Assembly (NCBI GenBank): GCA_022578965.1
Contig: MU400550.1
Coordinates: forward strand, 124,001-188,000
DNA: 64,000 nucleotides
DNA from: Xylaria sp. FL1777
Taxonomy: Eukaryota; Ascomycota; Sordariomycetes; Xylariales; Xylariaceae
Reading direction: 5' to 3'
Shown: positions 10,087-20,064 of the stretch, one piece after another
Position numbering within the stretch: the stretch's first letter is position 1
Layout of the letters: each line of letters starts with the position of its first letter
Notes under the pieces: model-generated
The model's input: only the letters and a program-made list of their open reading frames with translations
What the model was told of the DNA's origin: nothing
The model's database searches: none
Position numbers and translations under genes: made by a program

Positions 10087-11386
10087 GGCTCTCCTATCAA
10101 GGTGGTTTCTAGGCGGTCTATAAATGTATCATATGCATGCTCTGAATCTCAAGTTTTCTTTCTTCGTCTTCACCCTCCCTTATCTTGTATATATGTATGT
10201 TTCTCTAGATGTTTTACGGCATATATAACGAAGGTGATAGAGTATATCTCGATAAATTAGTTTAGCGACGATGCGGTTGAGTTTAGTTTTCAGCTTTGCT
10301 TAGAAGTTGCCTCCCATGTAGTTTACTTAAGTATGTACCTACTTAATCTGCTCTCCACTTTTTATCTGCGATCTCGACTATCACGGATTAGTCACTTTAT
10401 ATCCCGACATGCAGGTACAACTCTATATCTCCTACCCTACTGGAGTACCTAGATAGGTACGCATTCTACTTGTAAATTATGTAAGGTGCCGTATATATGT
10501 GCGAAAGGTCACTACCTAATGCAATGAATTTAGCCTAGCATAGATGAGACTACCAGTACATAGATTTCAACTAGGCTCATGGGTAGGTTAGATATTGAGT
10601 CTTCACCTACAAACTAAGGGGCAATGTGGAACATCTGTGCTGCTGCAAGTATACTGAATAGTATATTCCTTTTTTCACCTTTTAAGTCAGTCTCAATGCC
10701 ATCTTAGGGATATAGAGAGTGTATATGAAATATTTTATATGTGCACCTTCATGCCATCTAACAGGTTACCAGCTGGCATTCGGCGCCTGTCACCTGTCTC
10801 GATCTGGATAAAAAAGCAACTGAGCAGGCCAATCAGCATACAGACCTGATACATGACCTGAGCTACCATCTCTAAGTGGATGTCCTCGTATAATTAACAC
10901 AGCCCCCTTCAATTATCTGGTTTATTTTTATGAACGCCGAGGATCAGAAATAACAATCATGAACGCTAACTTCTGATGCCTTTACTACGGAATGTAGTAC
11001 GACCGGGGAAGTCTACAGAAGCTCGTGTTCAAAGAGCAAGTCAATGATCATCCTGTCGGGAGTTAAGACAGGGATATTTACAAGATCTTAACAACAACTG
11101 ACACATACTTTTATGGAACGGGCCGTGGGTCTCGGGTGAATGCTGTGTTTGTTGTCGATACATGGGATAAAAGAACTTGGAACATTGTGGCACAGTTTAT
11201 ACTTACCTACGCAAACTGCAAGTTTGCAAGTCGTCGACATAACTGTGAGGGCATCTGATGTCAGCTAGCAATGTGAAATGTCGGTGGTGCATCCCTCCGG
11301 ATGTACTGCTTATGGCGTGGCCGACGACACGGGGGTTTCGACGGGGGCTGAGCGGTGAGACGTTACCGGCTTTTATGGGTAAACTA

Positions 11387-11422
11387 GTGGAGGTACAGGT
11401 GGAGGTACAGGCGGAGGTACAG
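11387..11422. repeat. Three 12-bp tandem repeats GTGGAGGTACAG
   Basis: Three head-to-tail copies of G(T/C)GGAGGTACAG occur in the promoter-side intergenic DNA upstream of UAP1. Two are identical and the third has one T-to-C change. Confidence 0.9.
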
Positions 11423-11641
11423 GGGGCTCTGCAAGGGCTAAAGAGGGCCTTGAAGATCAGCAAATAGCGGGGCGGGTTGCGCTCCCCTGCAGCTGCAGCT
11501 GAAGCTATCATGGCGCCAGTCCTTTGTAGTGTGGTTCTACGAGGTAAGTAGCCCCTCCACCCCGCCAGCCAGCCAGTTCAGCCCAATCCACTCACTCACT
11601 CTTGGTGCTACTGTCTGGCAATACCTACTTCATATTTCGTC

Positions 11642-11648
11642 TATAAAG
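11642..11648 (+). promoter_or_regulatory. TATA-like box upstream of UAP1
   Basis: TATAAAG lies about 157 nt before the chosen UAP1 start and about 88 nt before an earlier in-frame ATG at 11730. Position and orientation fit a promoter, but nothing else confirms it. Confidence 0.3.
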
Positions 11649-11798
11649 AGCCATCTGCCCAACTAGAGCGGTATTTCACTTCCTCCAGACAACATTCCCT
11701 GTCTTAAGAATCGTTGGATCCCCGCTACCTTGGGATTTATAGCTATAGTTGCTCTCCAGCTTTCGCCTGGCATTCACGATTCCTCACAACTTGTAGCA

Positions 11799-13388
11799 AT
11801 GGCTCCCCCCGAGCAATTCACGACGGCCAACGTTGCTGCCCTCAAGGCGAAGTTCGAATCGGCCGGGCAAGGCCATGTATTCACCTTCTACGACTCCCTC
11901 AGCGACACCGAGAAGGAAGCGCTCTTTACCCAACTCCAGAAGATTGACCCAGCAAGAATCAACAAGCTGTGGAACTACGCGCAGAACCCCCCGAAAGAAC
12001 CTGAAAACACAGTAGTCGAGCCCCTTCCCGAGTCTGCAACAGCCAGTATACTAGACTCAAAGCCCGAAGACCTTGAAAGATGGAAAAACCTAGGTCTAGA
12101 TCTCATTAGCAAGGGAGAAGTCGCTGTCATCCTGTTGGCTGGTGGCCAGGGTACACGGCTTGGGAGCAAAGCCCCCAAGGGCGCCTTCAATATCAAGCTC
12201 TCTTCCAAGAAATCGCTATTCCACATACAAGCTGAGCGTATCTTAAAGATCCAGGAACTGGCAGCCGCGAAAGCTCAGGACAAAAGCAAGGCTCTAGTCC
12301 CCTGGTACGTCATGACGAGCGGCCCCACCCGAGCTATGACCGAGAAGTTCTTCAAGAAGGAAAGGTTGGCAGAATTGTCGGATGAAGACAACGAGGCTCG
12401 CGCACAGGGCAAGCCTTACTTCGGACTCGATGAGAAGAACGTCAAGATATTCGAACAGGGCGTGCTTCCCTGCTACGACTTCAATGGCAAGATCATGCTT
12501 GCGGGCAAGGGTGAAGTCGCCGTGGCTCCGGATGGAAATGGTGGTATCTACAAGGCCCTACAAGACGAAGGGGTCCTTGACGATATGCGTAAGCGTGGCA
12601 TCAAGCACGTCCACGCCTACTGTGTCGACAACTGCCTGGCTAAGGTCGCTGACCCCGTTTTCATCGGCTTCTCTGCTGAGAAACAGGTAAAGATTGCGAC
12701 GAAAGTCGTGCGCAAGCGTAACGCGACTGAGTCTGTAGGGCTTATTCTGTCGAAGAACGGACGGCCTGATGTGGTAGAGTACTCGGAGATCGACAAGGAA
12801 ACAGCCGAAGCCGTGGACCCCAAGCAACCAGATGTGCTGAAGTTCCGCGCCGCCAATATCGTCAACCACTACTACTCGTTCGACTATCTTGATAGTATGG
12901 GCGACAGCGTAAACGCGCTTCCTCCCCACATTGCCAAGAAGAAGATCCCCTACTTCGACGTCGAGAAAGGCGAGGCCGTCGCCAATGTGACTAAGCCCAA
13001 TGGCATCAAGCTTGAGCAATTCGTCTTCGACAACTTCAAGTGGCTCGAGCTCTCCGAATTCGCTTGTTTCGAGGTCAGGCGCGAGGATGAGTTCTCACCC
13101 CTTAAGAACGCTGACGCACCCGGGGCCGAGGATTGCCCCACCACAAGTCGACAACACATCAAGGCCCAGGGCAAGCGCTGGGCCGAGCAAGCTGGTGCGA
13201 CGGTTAAGAATGGCGATGATGAGGGTCTGGAGGTGTCGCCCCTAACAAGCTACGTAAGTATCTCTCTCCCAATCTATCGCTCGTCTTTATCGACAGTAGG
13301 ATTCTGTGTCTGACCATTCTCCGAAATATAGGGCGGCGAAGGACTTGGTAGCTGGAAAGGCCAGAAGATCACAGAGTGGGCGATCTAG
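11799..13388 (+). CDS. UAP1: UDP-N-acetylglucosamine pyrophosphorylase
   Basis: Exons 11799-13253 and 13332-13388 give 503 residues, the usual length for the family; the intron (GTAAGT...ATAG) is phase 0. The nucleotide-binding signature [20 protein letters not shown] starts near residue 111. Downstream blocks such as [19 protein letters not shown] and [17 protein letters not shown] are characteristic. The enzyme makes UDP-GlcNAc from UTP and GlcNAc-1-phosphate in the cytosol, feeding chitin, N-glycan and GPI synthesis. An in-frame ATG 69 nt upstream (11730) would add 23 residues ([11 protein letters not shown]...). I prefer 11799 because homologues begin just before this conserved region. 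Confidence 0.93.
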
Positions 13389-13873
13389 TCACAAGGTAGA
13401 CAAATATGTGATTGTACCTATAGATAGCGACTATTCATGACGTGTGCGAATGACCTAAACGAAACGCAACAAAAGGACGGGATAGGATACCGGATACCGG
13501 ATTAAAAAAAAATATATATATTGTATTACTCAGGACTAACGGCTTTAAGATGCCATGCCGGAAGCTATCTAATTTTACACGTGGGTAAAAACTGTGCTAG
13601 AGTTATCTCAGGTGCCTCAGACTAAAAATATAGAACAGCGGGCTACGCCTGCTGCAAGCTATAACTCATTCCCTTCGAGAGCTCGTGCAAATGTATTTAT
13701 AGGTTTAAAGCTTACGTTTTATGTTTTTTAGTTTAAAGCACCTTTATTGATTTTTAAGCTAAGGTTTATTTTATATGTTTAGTTTATCTTGCATTGCAAC
13801 AGACTTAGCTAAAACATAACTAAATTAAAGATATAACTAAACTAGAGACAAAGAAACTCACTCAATTAACCCT
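13389..13873. other. Intergenic between convergent genes
   Basis: This AT-rich DNA lies between convergent genes and contains an A-rich run followed by TATATATAT near 13503-13522. I see no gene. Confidence 0.5.
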
Positions 13874-15499
13874 CTAGCCACTAAGCCACTCTTGAACCAG
13901 CTTGTCGCACATTAACCATTGGGTCATACCATTAGCAAACGTCGTTTCTGCCCATGCTTTAATAGCTTGAAGAGAAGCGACGATTACATAAGCTTCCGTA
14001 ATATATATTGTCGTTCCAATCTCAAGCGGACCGTATATATCAATATAAGTACCTCGATCACACACAAAATAAAGCCTCCATTGATGATTGATTATTTCAA
14101 TGAAAAGGGTGGAAGGAAGGTTAGAAGGAAGGTCAGAAAGCAGTGGATATTCTTTCAAGACATACCTCTGCAGCTGACACATCCGCTTATGCCAAGCAGC
14201 AATCCATGCGCCAAGTTGAAGTAAAGGATCAATCGGCTGGAAATCAACCTTTGTTGCGATAGAGCAAGCAATTGGACTCCTTTCCAGAGGCGTGTATAAT
14301 GTCTGATTGAAGTGCGGGTCCATGCCCCGTTCTACAGCCTCGTTGCGAATGAAGTAAGAGATCACCTGCTGGAGGGCCGTATTATCAAAGGGATCTATAG
14401 CAAGTACGTAGTCGACCTTCTTACCGTCGCTACGACTATACTCTTCGCTGTACAAATCCGTAGCGCTGAAGGCGTGCTCGGTCATAGCATCTTCCGAGGC
14501 CGAGTACGCCTGTGACTGCGAGACCGATGTTCGAGAACTTAAGCCGGTCTCAGTGCTGGGTTCCGTAGGGGCCGAAACGCTTTTCGCCCACGAGACCGTG
14601 GTCGATATATATTCACCCCAAATAGTCGCGGACATGGCAGGTACTACCCGTACGTTTGCCTGTACTTTAGGTTGCGCTTCCTCTGCTGCTTCTGTTGCTT
14701 GCCCTGTTGCTTGCCCTGTTGCTTGAGCTTGAGGTAGAATGGGGCGTATCGGTGTTATTGACGAGTACACCAGCTTAAGGAGCGGCGTGTGTACCAAATG
14801 ATTCCAAGCCGTCTCGTGATACCCATTTAGCGTTGCTGACCGGGCCTCAGCGTGAATATTGCATAGAGCGGAGTGAAGTTCTTTTGCTCCAGTGGTAGGC
14901 GCTGTACGGAAGTGGTACGGGCGGGCTTCAGCCTGGTCAACCATTTCCTTAACCTCATATGGAACGACACCCTCTTTTTCATGAATCGCCCAGAGCTTCG
15001 AAAATAACCCTTTTACATCTTCGGGAAGGTCAATCAAGTTTGCTTCTCCCTTTTTATAGATAGGCTTTTCGAGCATTTCTAAGGGATTCTTGAGCTTCGG
15101 CTTGGTAGGGCTGGCCCGTTTCTTGCCTTTGAGAGGGGAGCGAGGCTGTCGAAGGGATACATTGGGCTGTATTAAGGTACGGGGTTTGGGCGAATCTAAA
15201 GAAGTTAGCGTAGTCCACACAAATGGGCGAGACGATGGCGTGTGCAACTTACCGACGGGAGGATGTATCTCACCAGCACGTCGTTTTTGTCCTGTAGAAG
15301 CATCGGAAATTGCTGACGACGGAGGAGTGCCTGGTAGGTTGTAGGAGTTGGCAAAGGTATCCTCTTGGCGATATGAGGGTTGACACAAGCGTTTTGCAGC
15401 TGACTCTGTTGGCTCTTGCACCGTCGGGTCTTCTACTGTCTCAAAGGATTGAAGCCATGTTGTGACTTGAAGGTTTTTGTCTATAGACAGGGCGTTCAT
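13874..15499 (-). CDS. PD-(D/E)XK nuclease-like fungal protein, probably inactive
   Basis: A single exon of 541 residues. It starts with a WLQSF motif, continues through a disordered basic region (RSPLKGKKRASPTKPK), and has a folded region from about residue 150. Family landmarks are ETAWNHLVHTPLLKLVYSS, then KVDYVLAIDP near residue 361 (acidic residue of the PD motif), then SPIACSIATKVDF near residue 414. In the fungal PD-(D/E)XK nuclease-like family (PF20516, from memory) this last block normally reads S-I-E-T-K; here the Glu is Ala, so loss of nuclease activity is likely. A GQAT tandem (ATGQATGQAT, DNA near 14697-14732) precedes the PD region. Biological role unknown; such genes are common in accessory fungal DNA. 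Confidence 0.7.
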   Translation of the reverse strand: MNALSIDKNLQVTTWLQSFETVEDPTVQEPTESAAKRLCQPSYRQEDTFANSYNLPGTPPSSAISDASTGQKRRAGEIHPPVGKLHTPSSRPFVWTTLTSLDSPKPRTLIQPNVSLRQPRSPLKGKKRASPTKPKLKNPLEMLEKPIYKKGEANLIDLPEDVKGLFSKLWAIHEKEGVVPYEVKEMVDQAEARPYHFRTAPTTGAKELHSALCNIHAEARSATLNGYHETAWNHLVHTPLLKLVYSSITPIRPILPQAQATGQATGQATEAAEEAQPKVQANVRVVPAMSATIWGEYISTTVSWAKSVSAPTEPSTETGLSSRTSVSQSQAYSASEDAMTEHAFSATDLYSEEYSRSDGKKVDYVLAIDPFDNTALQQVISYFIRNEAVERGMDPHFNQTLYTPLERSPIACSIATKVDFQPIDPLLQLGAWIAAWHKRMCQLQRYVLKEYPLLSDLPSNLPSTLFIEIINHQWRLYFVCDRGTYIDIYGPLEIGTTIYITEAYVIVASLQAIKAWAETTFANGMTQWLMCDKLVQEWLSG

Positions 15500-16140
15500 G
15501 ATTACAATATCAAGAGTTGGGGAACTACGTGATAAATATAAACAGCAGTTATGTTGTAGGTAGCCAAAACACCTACTGCTTATTATTAGCGTAGATAAGC
15601 ACCCATTCTTTCAGTGGCCCAATTCTGTGCAACATTAACGCATTAACCCACCATGACCACGTCGGGTACCGATACCTCATCGATGGTACTTGTTTTCTTT
15701 TCATTACGCTTATTGCATACCGGTACTTGAGACGCTGCTGTCTCTCTGCCAAGTCTCACTAATCGTTGTCCTAACTGACATGTTACCGTTGTATCTGGGT
15801 ATCATCCCGTCAATTGTTGCTGCTTTTATTCCCCGTCGCTCTCTTAGAATGACCGCGGAAACATCCTGATGGGCAATGTCATCCACATCGCTATGCTATC
15901 GCATTCGACTCCTTGTTTCGATCTTATTGGTTAGTCTTATCCTCTTCTTATTCTTCTGAATCCCAACGTTTTGATCGTTTTGATCCTCTCCAGTGCCTCT
16001 AGTATCAGACATAGCTCGTCCAACAAACGTGGTGCCTTTCTAAAATCAGGCTGTATAGCCATTATAGATCGCTTCATTAATGAACAATATTTTACAATAT
16101 TGTTAATACAACAAGTCGTTGTGTGTAATCTCACTATTGA
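15500..16140. other. Intergenic, no gene seen
   Basis: Upstream flank of the nuclease-like gene. I find only short, non-protein-like frames. It leads into the repeat cluster that follows. Confidence 0.4.
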
Positions 16141-16147
16141 TTAATGT

Positions 16148-16395
16148 CCTTTGCACTACAACGATTATGATGACTGTTCTTAACACGCACTACAACAATC
16201 ATAACGACCGTTCTTAACATGTAAGTGGATGTGTAACCACTATAGGTGGGGCTAGATAGTTATGATCATTGTGGCGCCTGTTGAGAACGGTCACCACCAT
16301 TACGATCGTTGTGGCGCTCTTAAGAACGGTCACTATCACAATTGCTGTAGCGTAAGCCTATTGCAGAGCGGTTATGATCATTGTAGAACGATCTG
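16148..16395. repeat. Direct and inverted copies of a 33-bp repeat
   Basis: Two direct copies lie at about 16150-16183 and 16184-16219, with the pattern CACTACAACRATYATRAYGAC followed by YGTTCTTAACA. Two copies in opposite orientation lie at about 16258-16293 and 16297-16333 (TTAYGATCRTTGTGGCG...GAACGGTCAC), with a partial fifth near 16374-16396. The arms face each other across about 40 bp, so the block could form a large hairpin. Most differences between copies are C/T or G/A transitions. It may be a decayed miniature inverted-repeat element; no flanking target duplication was identified. Confidence 0.7.
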
Positions 16396-17132
16396 CCGTT
16401 GATTGGAGGATGGTTGATTGTTAAAGCCCGTATTGCCCAGCCACCATGTTTTGCTGATGTGAAAGTGTTTCACTACCGCCCGCGTTAATCGACTCCTACC
16501 TATGTACTTACCTAAGTACTTGTTTAGATGTTTTAGTACCCGTTACGTCTCGTTAATAACTTGCCTGACAGAGCTAGAGACCTCGGCAAATGGTACAAGA
16601 CTCTAGGTTATACATAACCTTGGAATTAGGGCTTAAATTAGCAGATCCGGTGGTTTAGTTTAAGTTAAACTAGGTTGGTTTAGTCTGGTTAATTGTATTG
16701 TTACATTTATTAGACTTTCTTTTATATCTGTAATAATTAAAAAAAAAAAAATATTAACGGATATAGAACGATTTTCTGTTTCACTTTCAAGGGAATGCTG
16801 CATCGTGATTTTGTTTAGACAATAACATGGCTCTCTATTGAACATAACTATCTAAATCCTAGTTGAGCGTTGCGGAGAATTCCATAGACACCTAAAGGGT
16901 AACAGCAGGTTTAAGGTACTACCTCGACAAGAACTACATCAATCAAATAATTACTGACTAGTGAAACAACCGTTTTCTTGATCATACAACGCCTCCTGAG
17001 AATTTGATAACCCTTCACCGATTCAGCCCGACAAAATTACTAATAGCTGTGTTCAGCTCCAATTCATCCCTTGCCGTAAATTAACCTATTTAACCCCCAC
17101 CACGACCACGACCACGATCACGAAGCTACTGA
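16396..17132. other. Intergenic, no gene seen
   Basis: AT-rich DNA with a poly-A run at about 16738-16750. I see no supported gene or RNA. Confidence 0.4.
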
Positions 17133-18836
17133 TTACATTGGACGGGGTTGGTGTCCCGGCATCTGCATCCTCGCCATCATCCCGTTGTATGCCATCTGGG
17201 CCTGTGGTTGGACCTGCATGGGAGAATGCCTCGGAGCATGAGCGGGGAGCGGAAGCCGGCCAGCCATCTGGTTCGAACCACGGAGCTGTGAATGGTCGAG
17301 GGTCTGCTGCGGGGTGTGGCCGTACCCGAGGCCGGGATTGTGGATGTGATTGGTTTGGCTGGTATGGTGGTCCTGGTCGTTGGTATTTTGGACGTGCTGC
17401 GCATTGGCGCTGATCAGCTGTCGCGCGATCTCGGCGTCTGAGTCGTGGTCGCCATCCACATCTTGATCCTCGTCCTCGTCCTCGTCTCCACCGTCTTCGT
17501 CTTGTTCGCCGTCGCCATCTCCTTGCTCCTCACCCCCGATTTCCCCGTGGTGTCCCGCCATAGCATTGGGATCGCGGACTCGAACGCCTTTTTCTACCCG
17601 AGGTTTCCGCGTCCTCACGCCGTGGTGCGCCGGGTTTTCGTCATCTTCCGAAAGCACCCGGCCAAACACGAGATGCATTTGACGGTGTTGTACGCCGCCC
17701 TTGGAGACTTCAACCAGTATGTTCTTTTCCGCGGTCTGGAAGTCCGTCAGCGTTAAAAATCTTGGCTTAGGACACTGCGGAATGCGCTGGCGTAGCAGCT
17801 CGACGGCGCTGCGCAACCAGAGTATTGTGGCATCCGATTTATCCGGTAAGATAGCGTAACCGGCGCCTAAGGCTGGATCAAGGCCGTTGTTGCTTCTCCC
17901 TGCGTCATTTGGTGCGTTTGACGTGGTGGAAGTTAGATTTGGTGCAGAGGGAGCAGGAGGCGCAGGACTAGTGCTGCTGTCATTATTATCCGCAGCAAGG
18001 TTATCGGGAGAAGAGGTTGTGTTTGGATCGGCGTTGCTAGCGAAATTGACGGGGTCTTCAGGCATCGCTCGAGTTGGTGCTGCGCTTCCGAAGCCGGCGA
18101 TATTCAGAACACTATTCATCTCAAGTATCGGCAGCACGGGCCTATTTGCAATATGCTCGGTGAGCATCATAAGGATGTCAGGGGTGCCGTTAGGACGCAT
18201 CCAGAGGTCGGCCGACCAGTGCGGGACCCAGAACGCACCCTGCACAACACCTTCCCTCTCAAGCGTGAAGCAGAAAAGGTCCTGGCGGTCGGCTAGCTTA
18301 TACATGATGGCCTGCACGCCTGTTGCGCCCTCTTTGGCCTTCTTTCGGAATCGCTGCACGGCATTGTCGACATCCTTCCAGGTAACATAGGTGTTCGGAT
18401 CCAGTTCTTTCAACTCCTGCCAAATCATCTTGATACTCTTGCGCTCAACAGCACGAGTCTCGATGAGTTTGCGCTGCTCATCCGTTATCTTGCGGTGCTG
18501 GATATGCGCGGCGGGCACGTCTGATGGCGGATGGTTGTGAGCCGGTATCAGTACCTTTAAAAAGCAGCCATCGGGGCGGATGTTACAGGCAGCCGAGAAG
18601 GGGCAGTCCGTCTTCTTGCTGGAGCTCCGCCTTATGCCAATCTGGGCAGCAGACTTGAATACTCCCGACTTATCGCATCGAATCACATAGCGGCGGTACA
18701 GCCCAGTATCTTTGCTCTTGGCCTGGCCCTTCGAGTTGACTGCGTAGCCTTCAGCGGCGGCATGAGACTGTACAGCTCGAAGACACTCATCCCATGTCGC
18801 GAAGACGGCACCATCTGGCGGTGGCGCAAGAGGCAT
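17133..18836 (-). CDS. FAR1-type DNA-binding protein derived from a MULE transposase
   Basis: A single exon of 567 residues. Residues about 10-105 form a FAR1/WRKY-GCM1-like zinc domain: GLYRRYVIRCDKSGVFKS, then KKTDCPFSAACNIRPDGCF and the closing AHNHPPSD giving the C..C..H.H set. A linker (ITDEQRKLIETRAVERKSIK) and a segment resembling the start of fungal Mutator-like transposases (YVTWKDVDNAVQRFRKKAKE) follow. The DDE catalytic core of the transposase is absent. The second half is disordered, with an acidic run (EQDEDGGDEDEDEDQDVDGD) and a Gln/Met/Pro-rich end. This suggests a domesticated transposase N-terminus used as a transcription factor. No terminal inverted repeats were noticed around it. 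Confidence 0.65.
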   Translation of the reverse strand: MPLAPPPDGAVFATWDECLRAVQSHAAAEGYAVNSKGQAKSKDTGLYRRYVIRCDKSGVFKSAAQIGIRRSSSKKTDCPFSAACNIRPDGCFLKVLIPAHNHPPSDVPAAHIQHRKITDEQRKLIETRAVERKSIKMIWQELKELDPNTYVTWKDVDNAVQRFRKKAKEGATGVQAIMYKLADRQDLFCFTLEREGVVQGAFWVPHWSADLWMRPNGTPDILMMLTEHIANRPVLPILEMNSVLNIAGFGSAAPTRAMPEDPVNFASNADPNTTSSPDNLAADNNDSSTSPAPPAPSAPNLTSTTSNAPNDAGRSNNGLDPALGAGYAILPDKSDATILWLRSAVELLRQRIPQCPKPRFLTLTDFQTAEKNILVEVSKGGVQHRQMHLVFGRVLSEDDENPAHHGVRTRKPRVEKGVRVRDPNAMAGHHGEIGGEEQGDGDGEQDEDGGDEDEDEDQDVDGDHDSDAEIARQLISANAQHVQNTNDQDHHTSQTNHIHNPGLGYGHTPQQTLDHSQLRGSNQMAGRLPLPAHAPRHSPMQVQPQAQMAYNGMMARMQMPGHQPRPM

Positions 18837-19663
18837 CTTTTAAGCCTTCAAGCCCTCGAGCTCCAGATACCCGTTGCCCTCTCCTCGGTACAGGCCAATT
18901 ACGTCCGATTTAACGTCGGATCTCGTCTTATGGGCGCTGAACGGGCGGGCACGGTTCAGCGACGCGCGAGGTTGACCCGTCGTTAGGCTTGCTGGAAAGC
19001 GTGATGTGATAGAGGAGACGGGAATGAAATGACAAGGGCGTTTCTAGGACTGGAGCTGAAAAGACACGGGCTTTCCCCACTCAAGTTCTTGTTCTAGACT
19101 AGCCAACCCCCACAGTGAGGAGCGAGGAACAGTGCCAGGTACCTCCCTAATATATTGCCCCTCACTGTGTACGTATAAATGTCAATTGGACGCATCTAGA
19201 ACAGCTGCAAGAAACCGTCGTCTGCCTCATCAACTCTCGCCTATCGAATTGTTGAAATACACAAACAAATGCCAGCTAAAGTCGTGCCCAGCTGAAAGAT
19301 CGTGGAGACCGCCCTGAATCAAGTCTTACCTACCGAATAATTGCCAGGATCATGGTATACGCAACACTGCTGAAATCTCAAACGCTCTTCTTCGTGCCAG
19401 TGTGATATGATATGGAACAAGCACCGGTCAAGTTGCCGGTCTCTTGCCCTAGGTGGACTGTTCTCCGTCAACAGCTCTCGTGGGAATAAAGAAGCAGTTA
19501 TGTGTAAAGGTAAAGGAAACAACAAAAAAGTGATGTATGCAGTATTTTATTAGCCTTGCTACCCGTGGATTCTACTCTCGCCAATCACAACAGGTTACAC
19601 TGTGAACAACATCGTTTATAGCGTTTTAGTCCATCTTATTCATGATGTTGTTGCTTCAAATAT
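18837..19663. other. Intergenic, no gene seen
   Basis: Upstream region of the FAR1-type gene and downstream region of the small membrane-protein gene. The open frames here are short and I do not support them. Confidence 0.4.
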
Positions 19664-20064
19664 TCAACCCCGGAATTCCGTCTTGTTGGACGGTGGTGAC
19701 GCGTTCTTTGGGATGACGAGTGTTACGTTCAAGGGCCGGGATACTTCTACGTACGAGATTGCGGCCAACAAGTTGCAAATTACGAGGATAGCCCCGACTA
19801 TAGTAAATGTGCTGTATCCTCAATTAATATACGTGCGCATCAACTCTACCCATCTTTAGGAGTCCGATAGTGGCAATGATGGTAATGACGAAGGAGTAGG
19901 GAACTTGGTACAATACAATTCGGGGATAGCCACGACGGTTGATCTGGCCTGGGATCTGCTCGCAGCTAGTCACATCATCTAGCTCATAAGCTGCGGTTAC
20001 ATACAGTATCTCGCTTCTTTAGGTTTGGGTATTCAATATATCGACGCACTGAGTCGGAATCCAT
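19664..20064 (-). CDS. Small two-pass membrane protein, three exons
   Basis: Exons 20005-20064, 19850-19955 and 19664-19797 join in phase to 99 residues. Introns are 19956-20004 (GTATGT...GTGACTAG...GAGCAG; an in-phase alternative acceptor at 19944 would shorten the protein by four residues) and 19798-19849 (GTAGAG...TTAAT...CTATAG). The start MDSDSVRRYIEYPNLKKRDT is followed by a Pro/Gly segment and two membrane helices, IVLYQVPYSFVITIIATIGL and GAILVICNLLAAISYVEV, then a short tail with possible N-glycosylation sites. Phase agreement across two introns is the main evidence. I do not recognise the family. Each exon is too short to stand out alone. Confidence 0.6.

Larger units (their letters stand above)
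10087..11798. other. Intergenic, divergent promoters
   Basis: About 1.7 kb between divergent genes. It holds a 12-bp tandem repeat (11387-11422), a palindrome variant near 10446 and a TATA-like site at 11642. Open frames near 11203-11511 are low-complexity shadows of the repeat. No gene is supported. Confidence 0.4.
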
